DNA from: Verrucomicrobiales bacterium
GTDB lineage: Bacteria > Verrucomicrobiota > Verrucomicrobiia > Limisphaerales > UBA1100
Assembly: GCA_011523245.1 (NCBI GenBank)
Contig: WTHG01000394.1
Location: forward strand, 1-7,241
DNA: 7,241 nt
Reading direction: 5' to 3'
A model generated the notes under the pieces. The model saw nothing but the letters and a program-made list of their open reading frames with translations. It searched no databases and was not told the origin of the DNA. Positions 1 to 6,315 of the stretch are shown here, piece by piece (within the stretch, counting starts at the first letter, position 1; each line of letters begins with the position of its first letter). The position numbers were made by a program, and so were the translations under genes.

Positions 1-212
1 ACACCGGCTACACCGGCGAACTTCGCCTGCCATGGCGCAGCCTCTTCCCGCGCCAACCCGCCCCCAAGCCCGGCCGACAATTCTCCCTCCTCGCTGTCTG
101 CCTCAACGGCGACGGCGGCAAAGCCGTATACCACTCCAACGGCAAAAATCTCCCCAAGCTCATGTACCACTATTCCGCCAAGCAGTGGCCAACGTTGAAG
201 CTGGTTAAATAA
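1..212 (+). CDS. 3' end of a gene; tail resembles a CBM9/DOMON-like carbohydrate-binding domain
   Basis: The frame beginning at base 3 is open for 69 codons and ends in TAA at 210-212; the start lies outside the window. The visible tail contains a G-E-L-R-L-P-W-R-S-L segment, then K-P-G before a hydrophobic strand, then an N-G-D-G-G turn, and ends with Q-W-P-T-L-K-L-V-K. An 'xxx-(I/L)-P-W-xx-L ... P-x-P-G ... F-x-(V/L)-x-x-x-D-x-D' layout ending in a W-x-T-L-K-L-like strand is what I associate with the last strands of CBM9-type or DOMON-like sugar-binding modules of secreted proteins. That assignment is from motif memory on a short fragment and is inference. Codon use is strongly C-ending, as in the reductase downstream, which supports real coding. 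The gap to the next gene is 70 nt, so co-transcription is possible. It could equally be an unrelated beta-sandwich tail. Confidence 0.6.
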   Translation, partial: TGYTGELRLPWRSLFPRQPAPKPGRQFSLLAVCLNGDGGKAVYHSNGKNLPKLMYHYSAKQWPTLKLVK

Positions 213-213
213 T

Positions 214-237
214 TCTCCGCGTCTCTGCGCCTCCGCG
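214..237. repeat. Three tandem degenerate octamers (YCTCYGCG) between genes
   Basis: Immediately after the TAA of the upstream gene the sequence reads TCTCCGCG, TCTCTGCG, CCTCCGCG: three head-to-tail octamers that differ only at pyrimidine positions, followed by TGCGCATT. It lies wholly inside the 70-nt intergenic space (213-282). Similar 'ctctgcgcctccgcg' strings are, to my recollection, common intergenic repeats in several bacterial phyla, but I cannot count copies outside this window. The rest of the gap shows no Shine-Dalgarno site and no clear promoter or terminator. Confidence 0.6.
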
Positions 238-282
238 TGCGCATTTGATTGCCCTCGCCGCCTGCGCCCCGTATCAACAGCC

Positions 283-1281
283 ATGCACACACGCACCTTG
301 GGCAACACCGGCGCCGGCATCTCCGAAATCGGCCTCGGCACCTGGCAACTCGGCAGCGCAGACTGGGGCACGGTTGATCCCGCCGATGCCCAGGCCATTC
401 TCACGCGCTCCGTCGAGCTCGGCGTCAACTTCATCGACACCGCCGATGTCTACGGCATGGGCCACAGCGAACGCGCCATCGGCGATTTCCTCAAGACCAC
501 CTCCGCCGAACTCCACGTGGCCACCAAGCTCGGCCGACGCCATGATGAACCCCACGGTTGGCCGCAGAATTTCACCCTCGAGACGATGCGCGCCCACACC
601 GAGGATTCCCTCCGGCATCTTGGGATCGATTCCCTATTCCTCACCCAACTCCACTGCATCCCCACCGACGAACTCCGTCGCGGCGAAGTCTTTGACCACC
701 TGCGCACCCTGCAGAGCGAAGGTCTCATCCAACACTGGGGCGTGAGCGTCGAGACCGTTGAGGAAGGCCTTCTGTGCCTCGAGCAACCCGGCCTCGCCAG
801 CCTGCAAATTATCTTCAACATCTTCCGGCAAAAACTCGTCGATGAACTCCTGCCCGTCGCCCAAGCCAAAGGGGTCGGCCTCATCGCCCGCGTGCCGCTC
901 GCCAGCGGCCTGTTGGCCGGCAAGTTCAACACCGCCACCAGCTTCCCCGAAACCGACCACCGCCATTACAACGCCGAGGGCCAATGCTTCAACATCGGCG
1001 AAACCTTTGCTGGAGTCGGCCTCGCCAACGGTGCCGCCCTCGCCGAGGCCGTTCGTGACACCTTCCCGGATCCCGGCGACCATACCATGGCCCAACAAGC
1101 CCTCCGCTGGGGGCTCGATCACGACGCCATCACCACCGTCATCCCCGGCGCCAGCCGCCTCGACCAAGCCGAGTCCAACGCCGCCGTGTCCGAAATGCCC
1201 GAGTTGCCGGTGGATACCCATACCCAACTGCGCGCGTTGTACGACGACCGGATTCACGAAAAAATTGTCGGTGCGTATTGA
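283..1281 (+). CDS. Aldo/keto reductase family oxidoreductase
   Basis: This 332-residue protein is a full-length aldo/keto reductase, a cytoplasmic (beta/alpha)8-barrel enzyme that reduces aldehydes or ketones with NADPH. The N-terminus (R-T-L-G-N-T-G, then I-G-L-G-T-W-Q-L-G at residues 16-24) is the family's opening hairpin and first strand. The catalytic tetrad is visible: D52 and Y57 in F-I-D-T-A-D-V-Y-G, K82 in V-A-T-K-L-G, and H124 in T-Q-L-H-C. The region with I-P-G-A-S at about residues 286-290 matches the cofactor-phosphate-binding end of the barrel, followed by the usual helix with an N in the Q-A-E-S-N-A segment. There is no signal peptide. The ATG at 283 is chosen because the family N-terminus begins there; no Shine-Dalgarno site precedes it. 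The stop overlaps the possible TTG start of the propeller gene, suggesting co-transcription. The substrate cannot be inferred; a sugar or sugar-derived carbonyl is only a guess from context. Confidence 0.93.
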   Translation: MHTRTLGNTGAGISEIGLGTWQLGSADWGTVDPADAQAILTRSVELGVNFIDTADVYGMGHSERAIGDFLKTTSAELHVATKLGRRHDEPHGWPQNFTLETMRAHTEDSLRHLGIDSLFLTQLHCIPTDELRRGEVFDHLRTLQSEGLIQHWGVSVETVEEGLLCLEQPGLASLQIIFNIFRQKLVDELLPVAQAKGVGLIARVPLASGLLAGKFNTATSFPETDHRHYNAEGQCFNIGETFAGVGLANGAALAEAVRDTFPDPGDHTMAQQALRWGLDHDAITTVIPGASRLDQAESNAAVSEMPELPVDTHTQLRALYDDRIHEKIVGAY

Positions 1282-2894
1282 TCCACTCGACGGGATGCGT
1301 CACGATATTCCTCGTGCGAATTTCCATCAAATCTCTCCAAACGATTCGGGTGATCATCGCCCTGTTCATCGCGCCGTCCCTTTTCGGGGCCGAACCATGG
1401 ACCCAATTCCGCGGGCCACGTGGGGATGGGCATACGACGGCGACAAATCTGCCGGTCGAATGGTCGGAGACCAAGAATGTCGCGTGGAAGACGGCGATTC
1501 ATGATCGGGGATATTCCTCGCCGGTGATTTACGGTAAACAGGTATGGCTGACCACGGCGACGGAGGATGGGAAGAAGCTCTTCGGCCTTTGCATCGATAA
1601 AGACACCGGCAAGGTGTTGCATGATCTGCATCTGTTCGATGTCGCCAAGCCGCAGCGAATCACGCGCGACAACACGTACGCGTCGCCCACGCCGGTCATT
1701 GAAAAGGGCCGCGTGTTTCTGCACTTCGGCACGTACGGCACGGCGTGTGTGGATACCGCCACCGGCAAGGTGCTGTGGCAGCGGCGTGATTTGAACTGCG
1801 ACCACGAAGCCGGCGCCGGGCCGGCCAGTTCGCCGATGCTCTTTGGTAACACCATGATCGTCCACGTGGACGGCCGCGACGTGCAGTACATCATCGCGCT
1901 GGACACCAGCACCGGCAAGACGGTGTGGAAGACGCCTCGCTCGCTCGATTACACCCAGTTCCCTGTGCATCATCGCAAGGCCTACTGCATGCCGATGCTG
2001 GTACCCCGCGGAGACGGCCAGCAGCTCGTCAGCCCGGCCGGCCGCGGCCTGTATGCGTATGATCCGAAGACCGGCAAGGAACTGTGGCACATGCGCCATC
2101 GCGGTTGGTCCGTGGCGCCCCGACCGATCTACGGACACGGCCTCATCTTCGCAACCATTGATCGCGACAACCCCGAGCTGTGGGCCATCCGCCCCGACGG
2201 CAAGGGCGATATCACCGATACCCACATTGCCTGGAGCGAAAAACGCGGCATGCCCGAGCGGTGCTCGCCGTTGCTGGTGGATGACCTGCTCTACTTTGTG
2301 AACCGCGGCGGCATTGCCACTTGTCTCGAGGCCAAGACCGGCAAGGAGGTTTGGAAGGAACGCCTCAAGGGCGCCTACTCCGCCTCGCCGATCTACGCCA
2401 AGGGCCGCATTTATCTCTTCAACGAAACCGGCAACGCCACCCTCCTGCGCCCGGGCCGCAAGTTTGAGATCATCGCCGCCAACGCCCTCGCCCCGCAGCC
2501 GCTCCTCGCCACCCCCGCCGTTGACGGCAACGCCTTTATCATCCGCACCGGCAGCTATTTGTACCGCATCGAAAACGACAAACAACTCGTTGCTCCAAAA
2601 CCAACCGCTGACGCCAAGCGTTTTATCGGCCAATGGAATATCGGCAAGGCCAGCCCGAATTCGAAGCCGAAGTTTGTGATGACGCTTAATGCCGATTTCA
2701 CCGCGCGCAAAAGTCACGTGCCCAACGCCACCGGCCGCTGGGAACTGGTCCAGGGCGAGGCCCGCGTGGTGTGGAGTGACGGTTGGCGTGATATTCTTCG
2801 CGCGGAAAACGGGCGAATCCGCAAGTATGCGTTCAAGCCGGGAACGACTTTCTTGGACAAACACGACAACACGGATTCGGCGGAGAAACGCTGA
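1278..2894 (+). CDS. Secreted PQQ-like beta-propeller protein with appended C-terminal domain
   Basis: A 538-residue exported protein of the PQQ-binding-like (BamB-like) beta-propeller family. A hydrophobic segment at about residues 25-36 followed by L-F-G-A before E-P-W indicates a Sec signal peptide cut near residue 38. Mature sequence opens with W-T-Q-F-R-G-P-R-G-D-G (41-51), the hallmark of the planctomycete/verrucomicrobial members. Propeller blades are marked by repeated D-x-x-T-G-K-x-x-W motifs: 108-113 (last blade residue L), 159-167, 209-217, 262-270 and 351-359. From about residue 446 the propeller gives way to a separate domain (G-Q-W start, V-V-W-S-D-G-W-R-D at 497-505, A-F-K-P-G-T at 518-523). 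No quinoprotein dehydrogenase active-site pattern was noticed, so a structural or binding role is likelier than catalysis. Start is uncertain: TTG at 1278 overlaps the reductase stop as TTGA, whereas GTG at 1314 (residue 13) gives a more typical 26-residue signal peptide; neither has a good ribosome-binding site. The DUF1501 gene follows after 58 nt. Confidence 0.9.
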   Translation: MIHSTGCVTIFLVRISIKSLQTIRVIIALFIAPSLFGAEPWTQFRGPRGDGHTTATNLPVEWSETKNVAWKTAIHDRGYSSPVIYGKQVWLTTATEDGKKLFGLCIDKDTGKVLHDLHLFDVAKPQRITRDNTYASPTPVIEKGRVFLHFGTYGTACVDTATGKVLWQRRDLNCDHEAGAGPASSPMLFGNTMIVHVDGRDVQYIIALDTSTGKTVWKTPRSLDYTQFPVHHRKAYCMPMLVPRGDGQQLVSPAGRGLYAYDPKTGKELWHMRHRGWSVAPRPIYGHGLIFATIDRDNPELWAIRPDGKGDITDTHIAWSEKRGMPERCSPLLVDDLLYFVNRGGIATCLEAKTGKEVWKERLKGAYSASPIYAKGRIYLFNETGNATLLRPGRKFEIIAANALAPQPLLATPAVDGNAFIIRTGSYLYRIENDKQLVAPKPTADAKRFIGQWNIGKASPNSKPKFVMTLNADFTARKSHVPNATGRWELVQGEARVVWSDGWRDILRAENGRIRKYAFKPGTTFLDKHDNTDSAEKR

Positions 2895-2908
2895 AGCGCA
2901 ATTGGTCA

Positions 2909-2936
2909 TTTACTAACGCGAAAGCGCGGATAGAAT
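2909..2936 (+). promoter_or_regulatory. Weak sigma70-like promoter candidate before the DUF1501 gene
   Basis: In the 58-nt gap before the DUF1501 start, TTTACT (2909-2914) and TAGAAT (2931-2936) are separated by 16 nt, matching the -35 and -10 consensus at 4 of 6 and 5 of 6 positions. It would give a leader of about 10 nt. The spacer contains a tiny CGC-GAAA-GCG hairpin (2917-2926). Such matches occur by chance, and promoter consensus in this group is poorly known, so the gene may simply be read through from the propeller gene. Confidence 0.22.
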
Positions 2937-2952
2937 TGTTCGTGCGACTGAA

Positions 2953-4323
2953 ATGAACCGCGGATTCAACCAGCCACTTTCCCGGCGTCGCCTGCTGCAG
3001 GCGGGCGGGATTGGTTCGTTGGGGTTGGCATTGCCCGGGCTGTTACGTGGGGAGGACACTCAGGCCTCGGCGAAGTCGTGCATTTTCATCCACCAATACG
3101 GCGGGCTCAGCCAGCTGGATTCGTGGGACATGAAACCCGAGGCGCCGCAGGAAATTCGCGGACCGTATCGCCCCATCAAGACCGCCACGCCGGGCTTTCA
3201 AATTTGCGAACTCATGCCGCGGCTGGCCAAACTCTCCGAGCAGTATGCCGTCATCCGCTCAATGACCCACAAGGAAGCCGCCCATAAACCGGCCAATTCC
3301 ATGCTGTTGGCCGGTCGCGAAAACCCGGCCATCGACGATCCCAGCTTTGGCGCGATGGTCGCCAAGTTGCGCCCTTCCAAGGCAAGCATTCCCGATCATG
3401 TGTGGCTGCAGAAATTTGGTGGCGGTGCCGCGCCGGAAGATCACACGTACCTCACCGGCGGTCACCTTGGCATGGCCTACGCCCCGATGCTGCTCGGCCG
3501 CAAACACGACGACAACCCCGCCACACCCGGCTATCGCGTGCGTGCGTTTGACACGCCCGAAGGCATTACGCCCGGCCAACTGGCTGACCGCCGCCGCCTG
3601 CTTGAGGCCGCGCAAAATCTTTCGCCCGTGGGCAATACCGCCGAGTTCGATGCTTTCGATACCCATCAACAACGCTCTATCGACCTTCTCAACGGCCGCG
3701 CCGCCAAGGACGCCTTCAATCTTGACCGTGAATCCGCACGCATGCGCGATCGTTACGGACGCAATCCACTCGGCCAACACCTACTACTCGCCCGCCGCCT
3801 CATCGAGGCCGGCACGCGACTGGTCAATGTCGCCGCCTGGACCGGCCTTGGGCGCGGCGAAAAATTTGTAAGCGTCGAGACGTGGGACATGCACGGCAAC
3901 GCCGATGTGGGTATTTTTGAAAACGGTTGGAACGGTCTACCCTTCGCCCTGCCGCGCACCGACCAAGCCGTCGCCACGCTGCTGGAGGATCTGCGCGAAC
4001 GCGGTCTGCTCGACAACACGCTCGTTGTACTAGTGGGTGAATTTGGCCGCGCGCCGAAGATCAGCAAGGGCGCCAAGCGCATCGGCCGCAACCACTGGCC
4101 TGCGTGCTACTCCGCCATGCTCGCCGGCGCCGGTATTCGCGGCGGTGCGGTGTACGGCGAATCAGACAAACACGCCGGTTACGTGAAAACCAACCCGGTG
4201 ACCCTGCCTGATTTCACCGCCACCCTCTTCACTGCGCTGAACATCGATCCCGCTTCGCGCCTCTCGCCCGACGGCTTCACAATTCCCGCCAGCGAAGGCC
4301 GCGCGATTGAGGCGTTGTTTTAG
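2953..4323 (+). CDS. DUF1501 family protein, Tat-exported
   Basis: A full-length 456-residue DUF1501 protein. The N-terminus carries a twin-arginine signal: S10-R11-R12-R13-L14-L15, then a glycine/leucine-rich hydrophobic stretch (17-32), implying export in folded form, usually with a bound cofactor. Family landmarks follow in order: Y-G-G-L-S-Q-L-D-S-W-D-M-K-P (49-62), R-S-M-T-H at 102-106 followed by a conserved H111, D-R-Y-G-R-N-P-L-G-Q (266-275), W-D-M-H-G-N (311-316), G-E-F-G-R-A-P-K-I (362-370), G-R-N-H-W-P (378-383) and G-A-V-Y-G-E-S-D (398-405). The Asp/His/Glu pattern is in line with the alkaline-phosphatase-like fold assigned to this family, with probable metal ligands among D56, D312, H314, E363 and H381; ligand choice is inference. 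The family's reaction is not established. Usual partners are DUF1549/DUF1553 cytochromes, which are not adjacent here. The ATG at 2953 is fixed by the Tat signal; no Shine-Dalgarno site is seen. The TAG stop overlaps the stop of the convergent cytochrome gene. Confidence 0.94.
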   Translation: MNRGFNQPLSRRRLLQAGGIGSLGLALPGLLRGEDTQASAKSCIFIHQYGGLSQLDSWDMKPEAPQEIRGPYRPIKTATPGFQICELMPRLAKLSEQYAVIRSMTHKEAAHKPANSMLLAGRENPAIDDPSFGAMVAKLRPSKASIPDHVWLQKFGGGAAPEDHTYLTGGHLGMAYAPMLLGRKHDDNPATPGYRVRAFDTPEGITPGQLADRRRLLEAAQNLSPVGNTAEFDAFDTHQQRSIDLLNGRAAKDAFNLDRESARMRDRYGRNPLGQHLLLARRLIEAGTRLVNVAAWTGLGRGEKFVSVETWDMHGNADVGIFENGWNGLPFALPRTDQAVATLLEDLRERGLLDNTLVVLVGEFGRAPKISKGAKRIGRNHWPACYSAMLAGAGIRGGAVYGESDKHAGYVKTNPVTLPDFTATLFTALNIDPASRLSPDGFTIPASEGRAIEALF

Positions 4324-6296
4324 CGATCCTGCCGGTAGCGGAACTGCTTCGATAACACGATCTGTTCAAAGAACGTGCTTGTCTTGTATCCGTCTTGCTT
4401 TGCCGCGCTCACGATTTGGTCCAGCGCAATGCGATCGTACGGCTGTAATTTGCGACCGAGAGCGTAGGCAAACAATTGGCGGGCGAAATTCTCGGCGATG
4501 TCATCGCCATACAGTTCAAGCAGCAGCGTTTTCATTTCGCGAGGAGACTGGAATGCCTTGCCGTTGGGCATCACGCCGGAGGAAACGACCGGCGCCTTGT
4601 CGGGATACTGGGTGCGCCAATCGCCGAATTGCGCGAAGTTTTCCAGCCCCAGCCCAAGCGGATCAATCTCCTTATGGCAGGCGTTGCATACTGCCTTCGA
4701 TGTGTGCTGCTTCAACAGCTCGGCCACCGTCGGGTTCTGCTTGATGTTCAGTGCCTCGCGGGCTTCTTCGATCGATGGCACATCCTCGGGTGCTTCCATC
4801 GCCTTGCCAATCAATGTGTTCAGCACCCACACACCACGCCGAATCGGACTCGTGCGCGTCTTGGACGCCGTCACACGCATGATCGCCGCGCTGGTGATGA
4901 TGCCGCCTTCGCGGTCACCCTGGCGCTCGACAAGAATCGGCGGATCATACCGGACCTTACGGTTGCGGCTCTTGCTTTGACGCCGGGCAAAAATATCGGC
5001 GTGCTGCCGATCCATTTTGGAGGGATCGACCTTCGTGTAACCATGGTTTTTGGGCTGCAAAGCGGTCGCACGCTTGTAGAGCCAATCGCTTTGCACCAGC
5101 TCCAGCACGCTGCGATTCGACCGGATCAATTCATCAATGAAAAACAAAACCTCATCATACGCCTCACGGTTCCATCGTTCGTCGCGGAGGTATTCACTAT
5201 TCGCAAGGAGTTCATCAAAGCCAAGCCATTGGCCCGCGAAGTTTTCGGCCAACGCAATGCGCTTGGGCGAATTGAGCATCCGCGCGATTTGCGCTTTCAA
5301 CATTTCATCCTTTAACAGGCTGCCATCCCGACCCCGTTTCAACAACTCGGCATCGGGCGGGCTGGCCCATAGAAAAAAGGCCAGGCGTGTCGCCAGCTCC
5401 AGACCAGTGACCGGATACGGTGTGTTCTGGCTCTTACTTTCCTCCATGCGGTACAGAACTTCCGGCGAGATCAGGATCATCTCAAAGACATGCATCAGGC
5501 TGGCGCCGCTGTCCTGCGAGGTCTGCCGATGTCGCTGATACAGGCGGTGGTAACTCTCGGTATATTCCTCCAGCCGGCTACGGTTTCCCCGATGTGTGCG
5601 CTCCACCAATTTTGTGATGAGCTGTTTGCTGTCCGACTCGCTAAGCTCGTTGGGCAGTGTCGTCTGCCCCAACACTGCTTTCATGGCCTGCGGATTTTTG
5701 CGAAACTGTTTCAGCGCATGATTCGCTGCATCGGCCAGCTCTTTTAATGGCAGCTTGAGTTTACCAAGCCGATGCGCGTCGTTGTCGAAGCCGGATTCGC
5801 CGGGGATATCCGATGGCACAATGGTGGTGATCTTCGAAGGCTCAATCTGCCCGGTGATCGTATCCCGATAGGGCGCCTTAAGCGGGATCCCCAGCACGGC
5901 TTCCAGTGTGTTTTCAAACTCGTACCGCGTTAGCCGCCGTAATGGCGTGGGCCCGATGTGTCCCTGCCCCTCGCGCAGTACAAACGACTGGTGAAACCAA
6001 TCGAGGATCGCTTTTTTCTCCGCGGCCTCCAGCGGCTTTTTATTTTCCGGCGGCATTGCGCCGCGAGCCACCATCTTCTCGAGCCGCACCCACAGTTGGG
6101 TGTGGTTGCCATAAGAAGCATTGGCCGGATCAAGCAGCGGCGTCAAATCAATGCCGGCTTTCGGCGTGTCTCGGTCATGGCACGACAGACAACGATCTTC
6201 GAACACTTCAGCAACCGCGGCAAATTCCGCAGCCTGCACGGCGTGTGCCATGCACATGATGAAAAATGCCGTGAAAAATTGGCGCACCGGGATCAT
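4320..6296 (-). CDS. Secreted planctomycete-type c cytochrome (DUF1587/1595/1592/1588/1585)
   Basis: A 658-residue exported protein with the multi-domain architecture typical of this group. Residues 1-22 form a Sec signal peptide ending A-V-Q-A-A. A cytochrome c module follows with heme motif C-L-S-C-H (36-40) and M81 in A-M-P-P as likely distal ligand. DUF1587 is marked by R-R-L-T-R-Y-E-F-E-N-T (120-130) and G-F-D-N-D (169-173). A weak DUF1595-like stretch ends in I-S-P-E-V-L-Y-R-M-E (276-285). DUF1592 shows L-A-T-R-L-A-F-F-L-W-A-S-P-P-D-A-E-L (301-318). DUF1588 shows T-S-P-I-R-R-G-V-W-V-L (482-492) and a second heme-like motif C-N-A-C-H-K-E-I-D-P-L-G (537-548). DUF1585 closes with F-A-R-Q-L-F-A-Y-A-L-G-R (604-615). 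I recall many relatives as longer, with added binding domains; this is a compact form. A basic insert (438-448) is unusual. Probably periplasmic electron transfer; substrate unknown. It lies 3 nt downstream of the DUF1552 gene, in the same operon. Confidence 0.93.
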   Translation of the reverse strand: MIPVRQFFTAFFIMCMAHAVQAAEFAAVAEVFEDRCLSCHDRDTPKAGIDLTPLLDPANASYGNHTQLWVRLEKMVARGAMPPENKKPLEAAEKKAILDWFHQSFVLREGQGHIGPTPLRRLTRYEFENTLEAVLGIPLKAPYRDTITGQIEPSKITTIVPSDIPGESGFDNDAHRLGKLKLPLKELADAANHALKQFRKNPQAMKAVLGQTTLPNELSESDSKQLITKLVERTHRGNRSRLEEYTESYHRLYQRHRQTSQDSGASLMHVFEMILISPEVLYRMEESKSQNTPYPVTGLELATRLAFFLWASPPDAELLKRGRDGSLLKDEMLKAQIARMLNSPKRIALAENFAGQWLGFDELLANSEYLRDERWNREAYDEVLFFIDELIRSNRSVLELVQSDWLYKRATALQPKNHGYTKVDPSKMDRQHADIFARRQSKSRNRKVRYDPPILVERQGDREGGIITSAAIMRVTASKTRTSPIRRGVWVLNTLIGKAMEAPEDVPSIEEAREALNIKQNPTVAELLKQHTSKAVCNACHKEIDPLGLGLENFAQFGDWRTQYPDKAPVVSSGVMPNGKAFQSPREMKTLLLELYGDDIAENFARQLFAYALGRKLQPYDRIALDQIVSAAKQDGYKTSTFFEQIVLSKQFRYRQDR

Positions 6297-6297
6297 C

Positions 6298-6315
6298 GGC
6301 TAGGGGCCCTTAGCC
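6298..6315 (-). promoter_or_regulatory. 18-nt near-perfect palindrome spanning the DUF1552 stop, just before the cytochrome start
   Basis: On the minus strand the bases GGCTAAGGG pair with CCCCTAGCC: 8 of 9 positions are complementary, the exception being one A-C pair. The element covers the last codons and the TAG stop of the DUF1552 gene and ends one base before the cytochrome ATG. The only Shine-Dalgarno-like run upstream of that ATG (AAGGG) sits in the 5' arm. In the messenger it could form a short hairpin that limits independent initiation and makes cytochrome translation depend on ribosomes finishing DUF1552. Regulatory function is inference; the GC-rich DNA makes chance palindromes likelier. 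Confidence 0.35.

Noticed and set aside
245..745. 166-codon proline/serine/alanine-rich plus-strand frame overlapping the reductase start
   Set aside because: Out-of-frame reading of the reductase gene; low-complexity composition with no motif.
634..1257. 207-codon glycine/valine-rich frame antisense to the aldo/keto reductase
   Set aside because: The composition is that of reverse-complemented C-ending codons, and the sense strand has a complete catalytic tetrad.
1278..2894. Quinoprotein alcohol or glucose dehydrogenase as identity of the propeller protein
   Set aside because: The repeats match the generic PQQ-like family, but I see no dehydrogenase-specific catalytic pattern, and the W-x-Q-F-R-G-P opening belongs to the non-enzymatic-looking PVC subgroup.
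1254..2909. Uninterrupted 551-codon open frame antisense to the propeller gene
   Set aside because: It mirrors the whole plus-strand gene. The plus strand has clear propeller motifs and a signal peptide, while the antisense product has no recognisable motif. Long antisense frames are expected where codon use in GC-rich genes avoids stops on the opposite strand.
2917..2928. CGCG-AAAG-CGCG mini-hairpin considered as a terminator after the propeller gene
   Set aside because: The stem is only 3-4 bp and no T-run follows, so it cannot be supported as an intrinsic terminator.
4476..5315. 279-codon open frame on the plus strand inside the cytochrome gene
   Set aside because: It lies antisense to well-conserved DUF1592/DUF1588 sequence and shows no domain of its own; it is a shadow.
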